Shown here piece after piece: positions 9,040 to 21,161 of a stretch of 64,000 nucleotides of DNA. Position numbers and translations under genes: made by a program. Within the stretch, counting starts at the first letter, position 1; each line of letters begins with the position of its first letter. Location: the NCBI RefSeq assembly GCF_001703635.1, contig NZ_LQZT01000034.1, forward strand, positions 284,753 to 348,752, written 5' to 3'. Source of the stretch: Parahoeflea olei (GTDB lineage Bacteria; Pseudomonadota; Alphaproteobacteria; Rhizobiales; Rhizobiaceae). The notes under the pieces are model-generated. The model was given only the letters and a program-made list of their open reading frames with translations. It did not search any database and was not told the DNA's origin.

Positions 9040-9755
9040 ACGACGCGAGTGCGGCGAAGCTCGATCTTCTGACCGAAGATCACCGCAGTCGGACCAGTGC
9101 CAAGCGCCATGCGCCGCGCACGCCGCGCGACGCCGCCTCCCTGATTCTCATCGACCGGAGCCACCCGGTGCCGCGCGCGCTGCTGGGCAAGCGCGGCAAG
9201 AGCCACGCCTTCATGCCCGATCTCTACGTCTTTCCCGGCGGCCGGCGCGATCCGGGCGACAACCGCACGGCGATGGCGCGCCCGCTCTGCGACGCGGTCG
9301 CCGACAAGCTGATGCAGCGCACCCGCACCCGGTTCCAGGCAAGCGCGGCCTGCGGGCTTGCCGTCGCCGCAGCCCGGGAAATGCAGGAAGAGGCGCATTT
9401 GTCGCTGACGCCGCCCGAGCACGCCGACTGCTTCCGGCCTGACGTCTCGCATTTCCGCTATTTTGCCCGAGCGATCACGCCGCCCGGCCAGCCGCGGCGC
9501 TATGACACGCGCTTCTTCGCGTGCTTCTGCGACGAGCTGGAGCTCGACCCCTCGGCAGTCCGCGACAGCGTGGAACTGCACGACCTCCGCTGGCTTCCCA
9601 TCGACGCCCATGACAGCCATCCCCTGCCCCGGATCACCAAGGTGATCCTGTCCGATCTGGTGCAGGCGCTGGAGGAAGACCCGTCCCTACCCTTTGGCAG
9701 AACGGTTCCGTTTTACTATTTCCGCCACGGACGTTTCGTTCGCGACTTGATTTAA
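9036..9755 (+). CDS. NUDIX hydrolase family protein
   Basis: The 239-residue protein carries a divergent NUDIX box: GLAVAAAREMQEEAHL supplies the REMQEE metal-binding core, placed after an insertion relative to short NUDIX enzymes. The YVFPGGRRDPGD segment ahead of it is the usual strand before the box. Such enzymes hydrolyse nucleoside diphosphates linked to another group; the substrate cannot be predicted. Its ATG overlaps the end of the DUF983 gene by four bases, with GAGGA upstream, so the two are probably coupled. Confidence 0.85.
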   Translation: MNDASAAKLDLLTEDHRSRTSAKRHAPRTPRDAASLILIDRSHPVPRALLGKRGKSHAFMPDLYVFPGGRRDPGDNRTAMARPLCDAVADKLMQRTRTRFQASAACGLAVAAAREMQEEAHLSLTPPEHADCFRPDVSHFRYFARAITPPGQPRRYDTRFFACFCDELELDPSAVRDSVELHDLRWLPIDAHDSHPLPRITKVILSDLVQALEEDPSLPFGRTVPFYYFRHGRFVRDLI

Positions 9756-9766
9756 GGCCAGACCAG

Positions 9767-10951
9767 ATGGATCAGACTTCCTCACGCAACCCGGCGATCC
9801 GCGAGGAGATCCACTGGCCGGCATTGATCGCAGCCGTTTCGGCGATCACGGCTGTCGGCATCGCCCTCGGCCTGGGGCTGCCGCTTTTGTCCGTCATCCT
9901 GGAAAAGCGCGGCGTGTCGCCCACCATGATCGGAATCAACTCGGCGATGGCGGGGATCGCCGCCATGGCGGCTGCACCGCTTTCCACGCTGATCGCCAAG
10001 CGCATGGGCGTAGTGGGCGCCATGGTGCTGTCGCTGGTCGCGGCCGCGGCCAGCGCGCTCGGCTTCTATTTCGCCGAGGCCTTGTGGATGTGGTTTCCGC
10101 TGCGCCTCGTCTTCCACGGCGCCATCACCATCCTGTTCGTGCTGTCGGAATTCTGGATCAACACCGCCGCCCCGCCCTCGCGCCGCGGGCTCGTGCTCGG
10201 CATCTACGCCACGGTGCTCTCGCTCGGCTTTGCCGCAGGTCCGCTGATCTTCTCCGTGATCGGCTCGGACGGGCCGCTGCCGTTTGTGATCGGCGCCGGG
10301 GTGATCCTGCTCGCCGCGGTTCCGATCCTGATGGCGCGCAAGGAAAATCCGGTGATCGAAACCGGACCCAATCACCCATTCCTGCGCTATGTGTTCCTGG
10401 TGCCGACCGCCACCGCCGCCGTGTTCGTGTTCGGCGCGGTCGAATCGGGCGGCCTGTCGCTGTTTCCGGTCTATGCGACGCGCACCGGCTTTACCGAATC
10501 GCAGGGCGCGCTGCTGTTGATGATGATGGGGCTCGGCAATGTGCTGTTCCAGATCCCGGTCGGGCTGATTGCCGACCGGATCGGCGACCGCCGCCGGCTC
10601 TTGTCGCTGTTTGCGATCATCGGCCTGGTCGGCTCGCTGTCGCTGCCGTTCCTGATCCACAACTGGGTGGTGACGGCCACCATCCTTCTGTTCTGGGGCG
10701 GCTGCGTGGCGGGCCTTTACACGGTGGGGCTCGCGCATCTGGGCGACAAGCTGCACGGGGCCGAGCTGGCTTCGGCCAACGCGGCCTTCGTGTTCTGCTA
10801 CGCGCTCGGCATGCTGGTGGGCCCGCAGACCATCGGCGTGGCCATGGATGTGGCCGGGCACCACGGCTTTGCCTGGTCGTTGGCGTTCTTTTTTGCTCTT
10901 TATGTGGTCCTGAGCCTGTTTCGCATCCTGCTCGGCCCAAAACGGGCTTGA
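9767..10951 (+). CDS. MFS transporter
   Basis: A 394-residue integral membrane protein with about twelve hydrophobic segments and the loop pattern of the major facilitator superfamily. Conserved loop features include RLVFHG in the first half and GLIADRIGDRRRL between helices 8 and 9. The order rnr, DUF983, NUDIX, MFS, rpmG on one strand suggests a conserved block, but nothing in the sequence identifies the substrate. It starts 11 bases after the NUDIX stop. A separate promoter for rpmG lies at its 3' end. Confidence 0.88.
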   Translation: MDQTSSRNPAIREEIHWPALIAAVSAITAVGIALGLGLPLLSVILEKRGVSPTMIGINSAMAGIAAMAAAPLSTLIAKRMGVVGAMVLSLVAAAASALGFYFAEALWMWFPLRLVFHGAITILFVLSEFWINTAAPPSRRGLVLGIYATVLSLGFAAGPLIFSVIGSDGPLPFVIGAGVILLAAVPILMARKENPVIETGPNHPFLRYVFLVPTATAAVFVFGAVESGGLSLFPVYATRTGFTESQGALLLMMMGLGNVLFQIPVGLIADRIGDRRRLLSLFAIIGLVGSLSLPFLIHNWVVTATILLFWGGCVAGLYTVGLAHLGDKLHGAELASANAAFVFCYALGMLVGPQTIGVAMDVAGHHGFAWSLAFFFALYVVLSLFRILLGPKRA

Positions 10952-10975
10952 CTTTCGGCGGCGCTTTTGTAGGTT
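10947..10975 (+). promoter_or_regulatory. Probable rpmG promoter
   Basis: CTTGACT at 10947-10953 and TAGGTT at 10970-10975, separated by 16 bases, just at the end of the MFS gene. The -35 is a perfect alphaproteobacterial match; the -10 is imperfect. Confidence 0.5.
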
Positions 10976-11043
10976 CCGCCCAAGTTTCGCCGTGGGGCCA
11001 TGTGTGCTGTCCGCGGCTTCATTTTTGAAGAAGGCAAGACACC

Positions 11044-11211
11044 ATGGCCAAGGCGACCACCATCAAGATCAAGCTCCTGTCGACCGCCGACACCGGCTTT
11101 TTCTACGTTACCAAGAAGAACAGCCGTACCTTCACCGACAAGATGGTGAAGACCAAGTACGACCCGATTGCCAAGAAGCACGTCGAATTCAAGGAAGCCA
11201 AGATCAAGTAA
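11044..11211 (+). CDS. rpmG: 50S ribosomal protein L33 (bL33)
   Basis: A 55-residue basic protein beginning [20 protein letters not shown] and ending in FKEAKIK. It contains the [12 protein letters not shown] segment typical of bL33. The zinc-binding CxxC pairs found in some L33 proteins are absent, so this is the cysteine-free (C-minus) form. GAAGGCAAGACACC precedes the ATG. It has its own promoter upstream and a textbook terminator 43 bases after the stop, so it is probably a single-gene transcript. Confidence 0.95.
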   Translation: MAKATTIKIKLLSTADTGFFYVTKKNSRTFTDKMVKTKYDPIAKKHVEFKEAKIK

Positions 11212-11253
11212 TCCTGGCTTGCCCCGCCTCCGGGCGGCGACGAGATCGAGACA

Positions 11254-11291
11254 ACAAAAAACCCGCTTCCTTCCGGAAGCGGGTTTTTTGT
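11254..11291 (+). terminator. Rho-independent terminator after rpmG
   Basis: CCCGCTTCC (11262-11270) pairs perfectly with GGAAGCGGG (11275-11283) across a 4-base loop. The stem is flanked by A6 on the left and T6 on the right, so it can work in both directions. Confidence 0.95.
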
Positions 11292-11734
11292 GTCGAAGGC
11301 CGATCAAAATGAATGCGTGGAACGAGGATGCCACTGTGCATCGATCTCGACCGGCCACCCCACGACCCAGGAGATGCGGCGGACCTGAACATCATGGGGT
11401 TTTCGCAAGCACTGGCAAATGCAAGATGTCGCATTGACAGTGCCGAACGCGGTGTGTTGAGAGGACTTTTGTCCCAATCCCAAAAAAAATCAATAGTTTC
11501 TTAACCCTCTATCAAGTCTGTCCACGATTGTGGTTAATCCGGGCGTGCGAATCGCCGTTTTCAGTGGACAATCCGGGCGCAGCTTGCGGTTCCGCGGGCA
11601 CTGTCCAGCAAAGCTGGCCGCGGCACGGCCAATGACAGCGCCGAGAACCTCGCCAGCGGCGAAAGCCAAGGCGCAATTATTTGTTATTACTTGCTTTTAA
11701 AGAAGAAGCGCAGATAGCGGCAATGCCGGCCGCG
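11292..11734. other. Intergenic region between the rpmG terminator and pleD
   Basis: 443 bases without a convincing gene. A possible 58-codon frame from the ATG at 11328 has GAGG in front but no recognisable product, so I leave it out. The stretch 11480-11540 is AT-rich, with A8 and a TTAA-N7-TCAA element near a CtrA-like consensus. pleD ends at the right edge with no obvious hairpin terminator. Confidence 0.6.
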
Positions 11735-13108
11735 TCAGGCGGCCTGGCCGACCACGCGGTTGCGACCGTCATGCTTGGCCTGGTAGAGCGCCTTGTCGGC
11801 CCGGCGCAGCAGCGCATGCGCCCCCTCGCCCTGCTGTTCGAGCGTGGCGATGCCCACCGAGGTGGTCACATGCACGAGCGCGCCCGAGGCCGAGACCCTG
11901 AAGGGCGCCGTGGCGATTTCCGCGCGCAGCCGCTCGGCGACCTGGACCGCGATGTCGGACGTGGTGTCGGGCATCACCACGACAAATTCCTCGCCGCCAT
12001 AGCGGCAGGCCAGATCCGCGCCGCGCACCGCACCCTGCAGGCGCCGGGCGAACTGGCGCAACACGTCGTCGCCGCCCTCGTGGCCATGGGTGTCGTTGAA
12101 GGCCTTGAAGTGGTCGATATCGGCGATCAGCACCGACAGCGGCCGGTTGCGCCGGTGCGAGCGATCGACCAGCGTGGCCAGATGGGTGTCGAGATAGCGC
12201 CGGTTGTTCAGCCCCGTGAGCGCGTCGGTGACGGCAAATTCGACCGATTCCGTGAGGCTGGATCTCAAACTGTCCGAATAGCGCTTGCGGCGGATCTGGG
12301 TCACGCAGCGGGCGATCAGTTCGTTGGGGTCGAGCGGCCGCATCAGGTAGTCGTTGACGCCGAGTTCGAGCGCGCGGTTGACCATCTCCTCCTCACCCTG
12401 CTCGGCCACCACCAGCATGGGAATGAATCGAGTCCGCTCCAGCGAGCGCAATTGCGAACACAGCCGCAGCGGATCGTAGTCCTCGAGCGAGGACGAGACG
12501 ATCACCAGTTCGTAGGGTTTTTCCGCCGCTTCGAACAAGGCCGCCTGCGGATCGCCGATCGCGGTCACCTCGGCGATGCCCTGGAGGGCGCGGTTCATGC
12601 GGTCCTGGGAATGGGCGCGGCTGTCGACCAGCAGCACCATGCCGGGCTCTTCGAGCTGGCTCTGGTGTGGCGCGAGCAGGGTCTCGATGCCAATCGAGCG
12701 CGCGGTCTCGGCGCGCAGGCGAAGTTCGTCGCTGAGCGCCTTGAAGCGGATCAGGCTCTTCACCCGGGCCATCAGCTGGAGATCGTTGACGGGCTTGGTG
12801 AGAAAATCGTCCGCGCCGCATTCGAGCCCGCGCACCCGGTCGGAGGGCTGGTCGAGCGCGGTCACCATGACGACGGGAATATGGGCGGTGCGCGGATTGG
12901 TCTTGAGTCGCTCGCACACCTCGAATCCGTCGATGCCCGGCATCATGATGTCGAGCAGCACCAGATCCACCGTGGTCTGGTCGCAGATCGCCAGCGCCGC
13001 ATAGCCATCACCGGCAGTCAGCACGTCGAAATACTCGGCCATCAGCCGGGCTTCGAGCAGCTTGACGTTGGCGGGTATGTCGTCGACCACCAGGATGCGC
13101 GCGGTCAT
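11735..13108 (-). CDS. pleD: PleD: response regulator with GGDEF diguanylate cyclase domain
   Basis: Two receiver domains followed by a GGDEF domain, the PleD architecture, in 457 residues. The first receiver has the acidic pocket VVDD and phosphoacceptor Asp53 (LLDIMMPG). The second receiver (about residues 155-270) is degenerate, acting as a dimer adaptor in known PleD. The cyclase active site is GGEEF at 371-375, so the enzyme should make c-di-GMP. GAGCGGAGAGAACCC precedes the ATG. It lies 15 bases downstream of divK, as in other Alphaproteobacteria, where the pair links polar signalling to surface attachment. Confidence 0.96.
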   Translation of the reverse strand: MTARILVVDDIPANVKLLEARLMAEYFDVLTAGDGYAALAICDQTTVDLVLLDIMMPGIDGFEVCERLKTNPRTAHIPVVMVTALDQPSDRVRGLECGADDFLTKPVNDLQLMARVKSLIRFKALSDELRLRAETARSIGIETLLAPHQSQLEEPGMVLLVDSRAHSQDRMNRALQGIAEVTAIGDPQAALFEAAEKPYELVIVSSSLEDYDPLRLCSQLRSLERTRFIPMLVVAEQGEEEMVNRALELGVNDYLMRPLDPNELIARCVTQIRRKRYSDSLRSSLTESVEFAVTDALTGLNNRRYLDTHLATLVDRSHRRNRPLSVLIADIDHFKAFNDTHGHEGGDDVLRQFARRLQGAVRGADLACRYGGEEFVVVMPDTTSDIAVQVAERLRAEIATAPFRVSASGALVHVTTSVGIATLEQQGEGAHALLRRADKALYQAKHDGRNRVVGQAA

Positions 13109-13123
13109 GGGTTCTCTCCGCTC

Positions 13124-13495
13124 TCAGGCATCGCCCAGGTAGGTCTTGATGGTTTCGATGAAGCGCGGAACGGAAATCGGCTTGGAAATATAGGCCTCGC
13201 ACCCACCCTGGCGGATGCGTTCCTCGTCCCCCTTCATGGCGAATGCGGTCACGGCGATCACCGGAATCACGTGCAGGTCGTCGTCCTCCTTGAGCCATTT
13301 GGTGACTTCGAGGCCGGACACTTCGGGCAGCTGGATGTCCATCAGGATCAGATCGGGACGGTGCTGGCGGGCCAGATCCATCGCCTCCAGTCCGTTGCGG
13401 GTCTGGATGGTCTTGTAGCCCGACGCTTCGATCAGGTCCCGGAAGAGTTTCATGTTGAGTTCGTTGTCCTCAACAATCATCACCTGCTTTGTCAT
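13124..13495 (-). CDS. divK: DivK: single-domain response regulator
   Basis: Essential polarity and cell-cycle regulator that passes signals from PleC and DivJ to the CtrA pathway through DivL. The 123 residues form one receiver domain: [13 protein letters not shown] acidic pocket, phosphoacceptor Asp53 (LMDIQLPE), [12 protein letters not shown] switch region and the KPI lysine. The start is placed at the ATG at 13495 ([12 protein letters not shown]) with GGGAACGCGA upstream; an ATG at 13507 is also in frame. pleD is the next gene downstream and is very probably cotranscribed. Confidence 0.96.
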   Translation of the reverse strand: MTKQVMIVEDNELNMKLFRDLIEASGYKTIQTRNGLEAMDLARQHRPDLILMDIQLPEVSGLEVTKWLKEDDDLHVIPVIAVTAFAMKGDEERIRQGGCEAYISKPISVPRFIETIKTYLGDA

Positions 13496-13713
13496 TCGCG
13501 TTCCCATCCCCGGCCCGGCCAGGCAGCGCGCCTTCCGGACCCTGTTGTCGCCGGTGGCAGGCGGCCGGAACCATCTGCGTCACGCCGCCCTTGCCTGCGC
13601 CGATTTCGGGCGGCATCTCCAGTCAACGGCCCCACCTTAGTTCCATTAGGTTGAAAAAGTGGTAATCCATCGTTGCGAATACGGACCATGTCGAAACGAA
13701 GGTGAAGCAGAAT

Positions 13714-13977
13714 ATGGCGCATGCGGAAGAAACGGCGATCTCGGTGCTCGTCTGGCTTGCCGGCGAACCGGAGCTGATGGGCCGCTTCCTGGCCCTGACC
13801 GGGCTTGAAGCGGACAACCTGCGCGAGGCCGCGCGCGAGCCCGGCTTCCTCGCCGGGGTGCTCGGCTTCCTGATGAGCCACGAACCGACGCTGATGGACT
13901 TCTGCGCCGCCACCGACACCCGGCCCGAAGCCGTGGTGCAGGCGTTTCGCGCGCTCGGCGGAGACGAGGCGCAATGA
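13714..13977 (+). CDS. DUF3572 family protein
   Basis: A small acidic helical protein (87 residues from the ATG at 13714, preceded by GAAGGTGA). The sequence ETAISVLVWLAGEPELMGRFL, continuing with FLAGVLGFLMSHEPTLMDFC, is the DUF3572 pattern common in Rhizobiales next to divK. A GTG at 13702 would add four residues. It is divergent from divK and overlaps the next gene by four bases (ATGA), so the two are coupled. No function is known. Confidence 0.85.
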   Translation: MAHAEETAISVLVWLAGEPELMGRFLALTGLEADNLREAAREPGFLAGVLGFLMSHEPTLMDFCAATDTRPEAVVQAFRALGGDEAQ

Positions 13978-14630
13978 AGCTCATTCCCGACGCCGAGCAT
14001 GACGAGCTGGTGCTCACCGACCGCCCGCTGATCGTCTGCGACATCGACGAGGTGGTGCTGGAATTCATCACGCCCTTCCAGGCCTTCCTCGTGGCCAACG
14101 GCCACGAGTTGCGGGCGACCTCGTTCCGCCTCAACGGCAACGTGTTCAGCCTTGCCGATGGCAGCGAAACCCCGAATGCGGAGGTGGCCCGGCTCGAGGA
14201 AGCCTTCTTCGCCGCCCAGGACGCCTGGCAGACGCCGGTGCCCCGGGCTGCCGAAAGCCTCGAGCGGTTGGCGCGCGATGCCGACATCGTGTTCCTGACG
14301 GCGATGCCGCCACGCCACCGGGCGCTCAGGCGGGGCCTGCTCAGCAAATACGGATTCGACTATCCGATGATCGCCACCGAAGCCGCCAAGGGCCCCGCGG
14401 TCTCTGCGCTGCATGGCGAGCGGCCCCAAAGGCTGGTCTTCATCGACGACATCTTCATCAACCTGAACTCGGTGCGCAGCCACGTGCCGCAGGCGCTGCT
14501 GCTCAACCTGATCGCCAACGACACGTTCCGGGCACTCGCCCCCAATCCCGGCGACGATGTCGTGCTGCCGTCCGACTGGCCCCATGCCGAAGAAGTGATC
14601 CGCGCGCATTTCGCCCAGGCCCCTGACTGA
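13974..14630 (+). CDS. HAD superfamily hydrolase-like protein
   Basis: 218 residues with a recognisable haloacid dehalogenase skeleton: motif I VCDIDEVVLEF (nucleophile and general acid positions Asp-x-Asp), motif II FLTAMP with the phosphate-binding Thr, a lysine in AAKGPAV, and motif IV FIDDIFIN. The protein is probably a cytoplasmic phosphatase-type enzyme; the substrate is not predictable. Its ATG overlaps the DUF3572 stop. The order divK, DUF3572, HAD is probably conserved in close relatives. Confidence 0.8.
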   Translation: MKLIPDAEHDELVLTDRPLIVCDIDEVVLEFITPFQAFLVANGHELRATSFRLNGNVFSLADGSETPNAEVARLEEAFFAAQDAWQTPVPRAAESLERLARDADIVFLTAMPPRHRALRRGLLSKYGFDYPMIATEAAKGPAVSALHGERPQRLVFIDDIFINLNSVRSHVPQALLLNLIANDTFRALAPNPGDDVVLPSDWPHAEEVIRAHFAQAPD

Positions 14631-14674
14631 CGCGCACGACCTTTCGTCCGCCCGGCCAAACCCTGCTGGCGCGG

Positions 14675-15253
14675 TCACGCCATCACCTTGCGCATCAGCG
14701 GACGGCCGGGCTTGCGTTCGGCCACGGTCTCGAACCCGGCCTTTTCGAACACCGCGGCGGAGCCCACGAACAGGCCGACCGACTTCGACTGGCTGGCCTG
14801 ACGGATCGGGCATGCCTCGACCGCCCGGGCGCCGTTGCCGCGCGCATGATCGACGGCTGCGGAAAGCAGCGCGTGGCTGATGCCCTGCCCGCGGCGCTTC
14901 GACAGGATGAAGAAACACGAGATCGCCCACAGCCCCGCGTCGTCCGGATCGTCCCCGTCGAGCGGGCGCGAGACGGTGCGGGTGGTGTTCCAGCGCGGCA
15001 CATGGGCGCGCGGGGTGACCTGCACCCAGCCCACCGGCTCATCGCCATCGAGCGCGATCAGGCCGGGCGGCAGCTCCGCCGCGGTGGCGGCCTTGAGCAG
15101 CGCCTTCTTGTCTTCCTTGGCCATCGCGGCGCGCGCCTGCGGCGCCAGCCGGAAATAGCTGCACCAGCAGCCGTAACAGGCCCCCTGCGGCCCGAACAGG
15201 GTCTCCAGCTGCGGCCAGAGCGCAGTTGTGACGGGCAGAATCGTCAGCTCCAT
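14675..15253 (-). CDS. GNAT family N-acetyltransferase
   Basis: 192 residues with an acetyl-CoA binding signature in SKRRGQGISHALLSAAVDHAR (the RxxGxG/A loop) and a C-terminal AVFEKAGFETVAERK strand. The N-terminal CYGCWC cysteine cluster and RLAPQAR segment are seen in a rhizobial subgroup. The start at 15253 has GGAAAGAG upstream; an in-frame ATG at 15322 would overlap the LexA box and is less likely. The gene is divergent from dinB, and the LexA box lies 65 bases from its start, so it could also be SOS-controlled. Confidence 0.8.
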   Translation of the reverse strand: MELTILPVTTALWPQLETLFGPQGACYGCWCSYFRLAPQARAAMAKEDKKALLKAATAAELPPGLIALDGDEPVGWVQVTPRAHVPRWNTTRTVSRPLDGDDPDDAGLWAISCFFILSKRRGQGISHALLSAAVDHARGNGARAVEACPIRQASQSKSVGLFVGSAAVFEKAGFETVAERKPGRPLMRKVMA

Positions 15254-15317
15254 AAGCGGCTCTTTCCATCGGTGGTCGCACTTGTGAGTCGAAACGATAT
15301 TGCGTAATCTGCCCATG

Positions 15318-15332
15318 TTCAACCTTTGTTCT
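15318..15332 (+). promoter_or_regulatory. LexA (SOS) box upstream of dinB
   Basis: GTTC at 15318-15321 and GTTC at 15329-15332 with exactly 7 bases between, the GTTC-N7-GTTC direct repeat bound by alphaproteobacterial LexA. It sits 14 bases before the dinB ATG at 15347. Confidence 0.8.
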
Positions 15333-15346
15333 CACGCGCCGCGCCC

Positions 15347-16669
15347 ATGCTCCCAGCGTCCTCGCCTTCCGAACCGGTCCCCGGTTTTTGCCGTGACTGC
15401 CTGGCGCCGGCCCGCGCCGGACTCAGGCGCTGCCATGCCTGCGGCAGCCCGCGGCTGATCCGGCATCCCGAGATCGAAACGCTGACACTCGCCCATGTCG
15501 ATTGCGACGCGTTCTATGCGACCGTCGAGAAGCGCGACAATCCGGAGCTTGCCGACAAGCCGGTGATCGTCGGCGGGGGCAAGCGCGGGGTGGTGTCGAC
15601 CTGCTGCTACATCGCCCGCATCCACGGCGTGCGCTCGGCGATGCCGATGTTCAAGGCGCTCGACCTGTGCCCGCAGGCCACCGTGATCAAGCCGAACATG
15701 GAGAAATACGCCCGGGTCGGGCGCGAGGTGCGGATGCTGATGGAGGAGCTGACGCCGCTGGTGCAGCCGATCTCCATCGACGAGGCGTTCCTCGATCTGG
15801 CCGGCACCGAACGGCTGCACAAGGACACGGCGGCGCGCACGCTGGCGAGGTTTGCGGTTCGTGTCGAAGCCGAGATCGGCATCACCCTGTCGGTCGGCCT
15901 GAGCTACTGCAAGTTTCTCGCCAAGGTCGCCTCCGACCTCGACAAGCCGCGCGGCTTTTCGGTGATCGGCAAGCAGGAGGCGCTCGCGTTTCTGGCGCCC
16001 CGCCCGGTGACAACGATCTGGGGCGTGGGCAAGGCCTTTGCCGCGGCGCTCGAACGCGACGGCATCCGCACCATCGGGCAATTGCAGACCATGGAACAGA
16101 CCGCGCTGATGAAGAGCTACGGCGTGATGGGCAAGCGGCTCTACCAGCTCTCGCGCGGCGAGGACGAACGCACGGTGCAGCCCAACGAGGGCGCCAAGAG
16201 CGTGTCTGCCGAAACCACCTTCAACACCGACCTGTCGAAAGCCGAAGACCTGGTGCCGGTGCTCAGGCGGCTGTCGGAGAAGGTTTCGGCGCGGCTCAAG
16301 GCCTCGGGCATCGCCGGCCAGACGGTGGTGCTGAAGCTCAAGACACCCGACTTCAAGAGCCGCACGCGCAACTTTAAGCTCGAGGACCCGACGGTGCTGG
16401 CCGACCGGATTTTCCGCACCGGGCTCCACCTGCTCGAGCGCGAACTCGGCCACGACCGGTTCCGGCTGATCGGCATCGGGGTCAGCGACCTGACCGACGC
16501 CGCACGCGCCGACCCGCCGGATCTGGTCGATCCCGCGGCCGCGCGCCGGGCCGTGGCCGAGAGCGCGATCGACAAGGTGCGACAGAAATACGGCCGCGAC
16601 CTGGTCGAGACCGGTTACACGTTCCGCAGGGACAAGGAAGCCGCGCCCCAGCGCGACCGCGACAAGTAG
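15347..16669 (+). CDS. dinB: DNA polymerase IV (Y family) with N-terminal zinc ribbon
   Basis: Error-prone translesion polymerase. The 440-residue protein has the Y-family palm ([12 protein letters not shown] with catalytic Asp52; [11 protein letters not shown]), the [20 protein letters not shown] block, helix-hairpin-helix ([14 protein letters not shown]), and a little-finger domain. Ahead of the polymerase is a CxxC-x10-CxxC zinc ribbon (Cys15, 18, 29, 32), absent from E. coli Pol IV. The ATG at 15347 is preferred over the TTG at 15326 because the LexA box at 15318-15332 would otherwise lie inside the gene. Control by LexA is inferred from the box. Confidence 0.95.
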   Translation: MLPASSPSEPVPGFCRDCLAPARAGLRRCHACGSPRLIRHPEIETLTLAHVDCDAFYATVEKRDNPELADKPVIVGGGKRGVVSTCCYIARIHGVRSAMPMFKALDLCPQATVIKPNMEKYARVGREVRMLMEELTPLVQPISIDEAFLDLAGTERLHKDTAARTLARFAVRVEAEIGITLSVGLSYCKFLAKVASDLDKPRGFSVIGKQEALAFLAPRPVTTIWGVGKAFAAALERDGIRTIGQLQTMEQTALMKSYGVMGKRLYQLSRGEDERTVQPNEGAKSVSAETTFNTDLSKAEDLVPVLRRLSEKVSARLKASGIAGQTVVLKLKTPDFKSRTRNFKLEDPTVLADRIFRTGLHLLERELGHDRFRLIGIGVSDLTDAARADPPDLVDPAAARRAVAESAIDKVRQKYGRDLVETGYTFRRDKEAAPQRDRDK

Positions 16670-16692
16670 TGCTGCGACGCCGCTTCATAAGT

Positions 16693-16726
16693 TGAATCAG
16701 GAAACTCACGAAATGAATCAGGAAAC
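16693..16726. repeat. 13-bp direct repeat between convergent genes
   Basis: TGAATCAGGAAAC occurs at 16693-16705 and again at 16714-16726. Starts are 21 bases apart, two helical turns, so a protein could bind both on one face. It lies between the 3' ends of dinB and the phytochelatin synthase-like gene. Confidence 0.6.
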
Positions 16727-16758
16727 GGCCATAAGTGCCTGTTTCGGAACTTTACTTG

Positions 16759-17523
16759 CTACCGGAGGATGTGCACCAGCCCGCCGGTCTCGCCTTCGAG
16801 CACGCCATGCTCGGCGCTGGTGGGCTTGAGCATCGCTTTCAGCAGCACCGGCGTCGGGGTCCAGTAGGGAATGTACCATTCCTGGTCGACCTCGAGGATC
16901 AGCACCTTGTCGGCCGCGGCGTCATAGGCGCCGATCACCGAGACATGCGGTCCGTCCCAGTCGCCCGTCACCACGCCCTGGTTGAAGTAGAGCAGCAGCG
17001 CATCGTCCGCCGAGGCTTCGTTGGCCGCAAGCAGCGCGCGCACGGCGTCGAGCGTGGCGGCATCGTCGGCGGCGGGCTTCAGTGTTTCGGTGCGGTAGCC
17101 GTCCATGCCTGCGGCCGTGAGCGCCTTGCCGGTGAAGGCCACCAGCTGGTCGAAGGTCACGCCGTCGCCACCTTCCGCGGAGAGTTTGGCCCATTCGGGA
17201 TCGGCCACCAGCTCCAACATCTGCGGCTGCGTCGTCACCGTGTCCTCCGCCTGCGGCGGCAGGCCGCGCAGGCCGTTGAGCGCGCCGGTGACGGCGGCAA
17301 TCGAGCAGGCCGAACTGGTGAACTGCGGTTTGACGAAGGCCGAGAACGCCCAGTAATCGGGCGCCGGCGCTCGGGTGAGATAGGCATGGTCTGCGGTCAG
17401 CGGCACGGCATCCGGCCCGAGCTTGGGCGCGGGCGCATCCCCGGCCGCGGCGCCGGCCACGGCAAGCAACGACGACAGGACGAAGGCCGGCAGCAGCCGG
17501 GCGAACCGAAGGGCCTTGAACAT
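16759..17523 (-). CDS. Secreted phytochelatin synthase-like cysteine peptidase
   Basis: 254 residues with a Sec signal peptide (cut near AGAAAG, residue 28) and a papain-like fold of the phytochelatin synthase family. The catalytic triad can be read directly: Cys73 in FTSSACSIAAVTGALNGL, His193 in DGPHVSVIGAYD and Asp213 in LILEVDQEWYIPYW. Bacterial members lack the plant C-terminal domain and usually hydrolyse glutathione to gamma-glutamylcysteine, with little or no phytochelatin synthesis. Export to the periplasm is notable because plant enzymes are cytosolic. It lies 71 bases downstream of dnaE on the same strand and may be read through. Family call good; substrate is inference. Confidence 0.8.
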   Translation of the reverse strand: MFKALRFARLLPAFVLSSLLAVAGAAAGDAPAPKLGPDAVPLTADHAYLTRAPAPDYWAFSAFVKPQFTSSACSIAAVTGALNGLRGLPPQAEDTVTTQPQMLELVADPEWAKLSAEGGDGVTFDQLVAFTGKALTAAGMDGYRTETLKPAADDAATLDAVRALLAANEASADDALLLYFNQGVVTGDWDGPHVSVIGAYDAAADKVLILEVDQEWYIPYWTPTPVLLKAMLKPTSAEHGVLEGETGGLVHILR

Positions 17524-17594
17524 GGGTAGTCAATCCTTGCCTTGGAGAAAGCAGTGATACTAGCAAGGCGCCGACCGCCGTCAATCGCCCCCCG

Positions 17595-21161
<3,567 letters not shown>

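Noticed and set aside
11313..11504. Short plus-strand frame between rpmG and pleD
   Set aside because: No family, an ambiguous ribosome site and no supporting context; kept only as a remark on the intergenic region.
15326..15346. TTG start of dinB at 15326
   Set aside because: Would place the coding start inside the LexA box and has no ribosome site.
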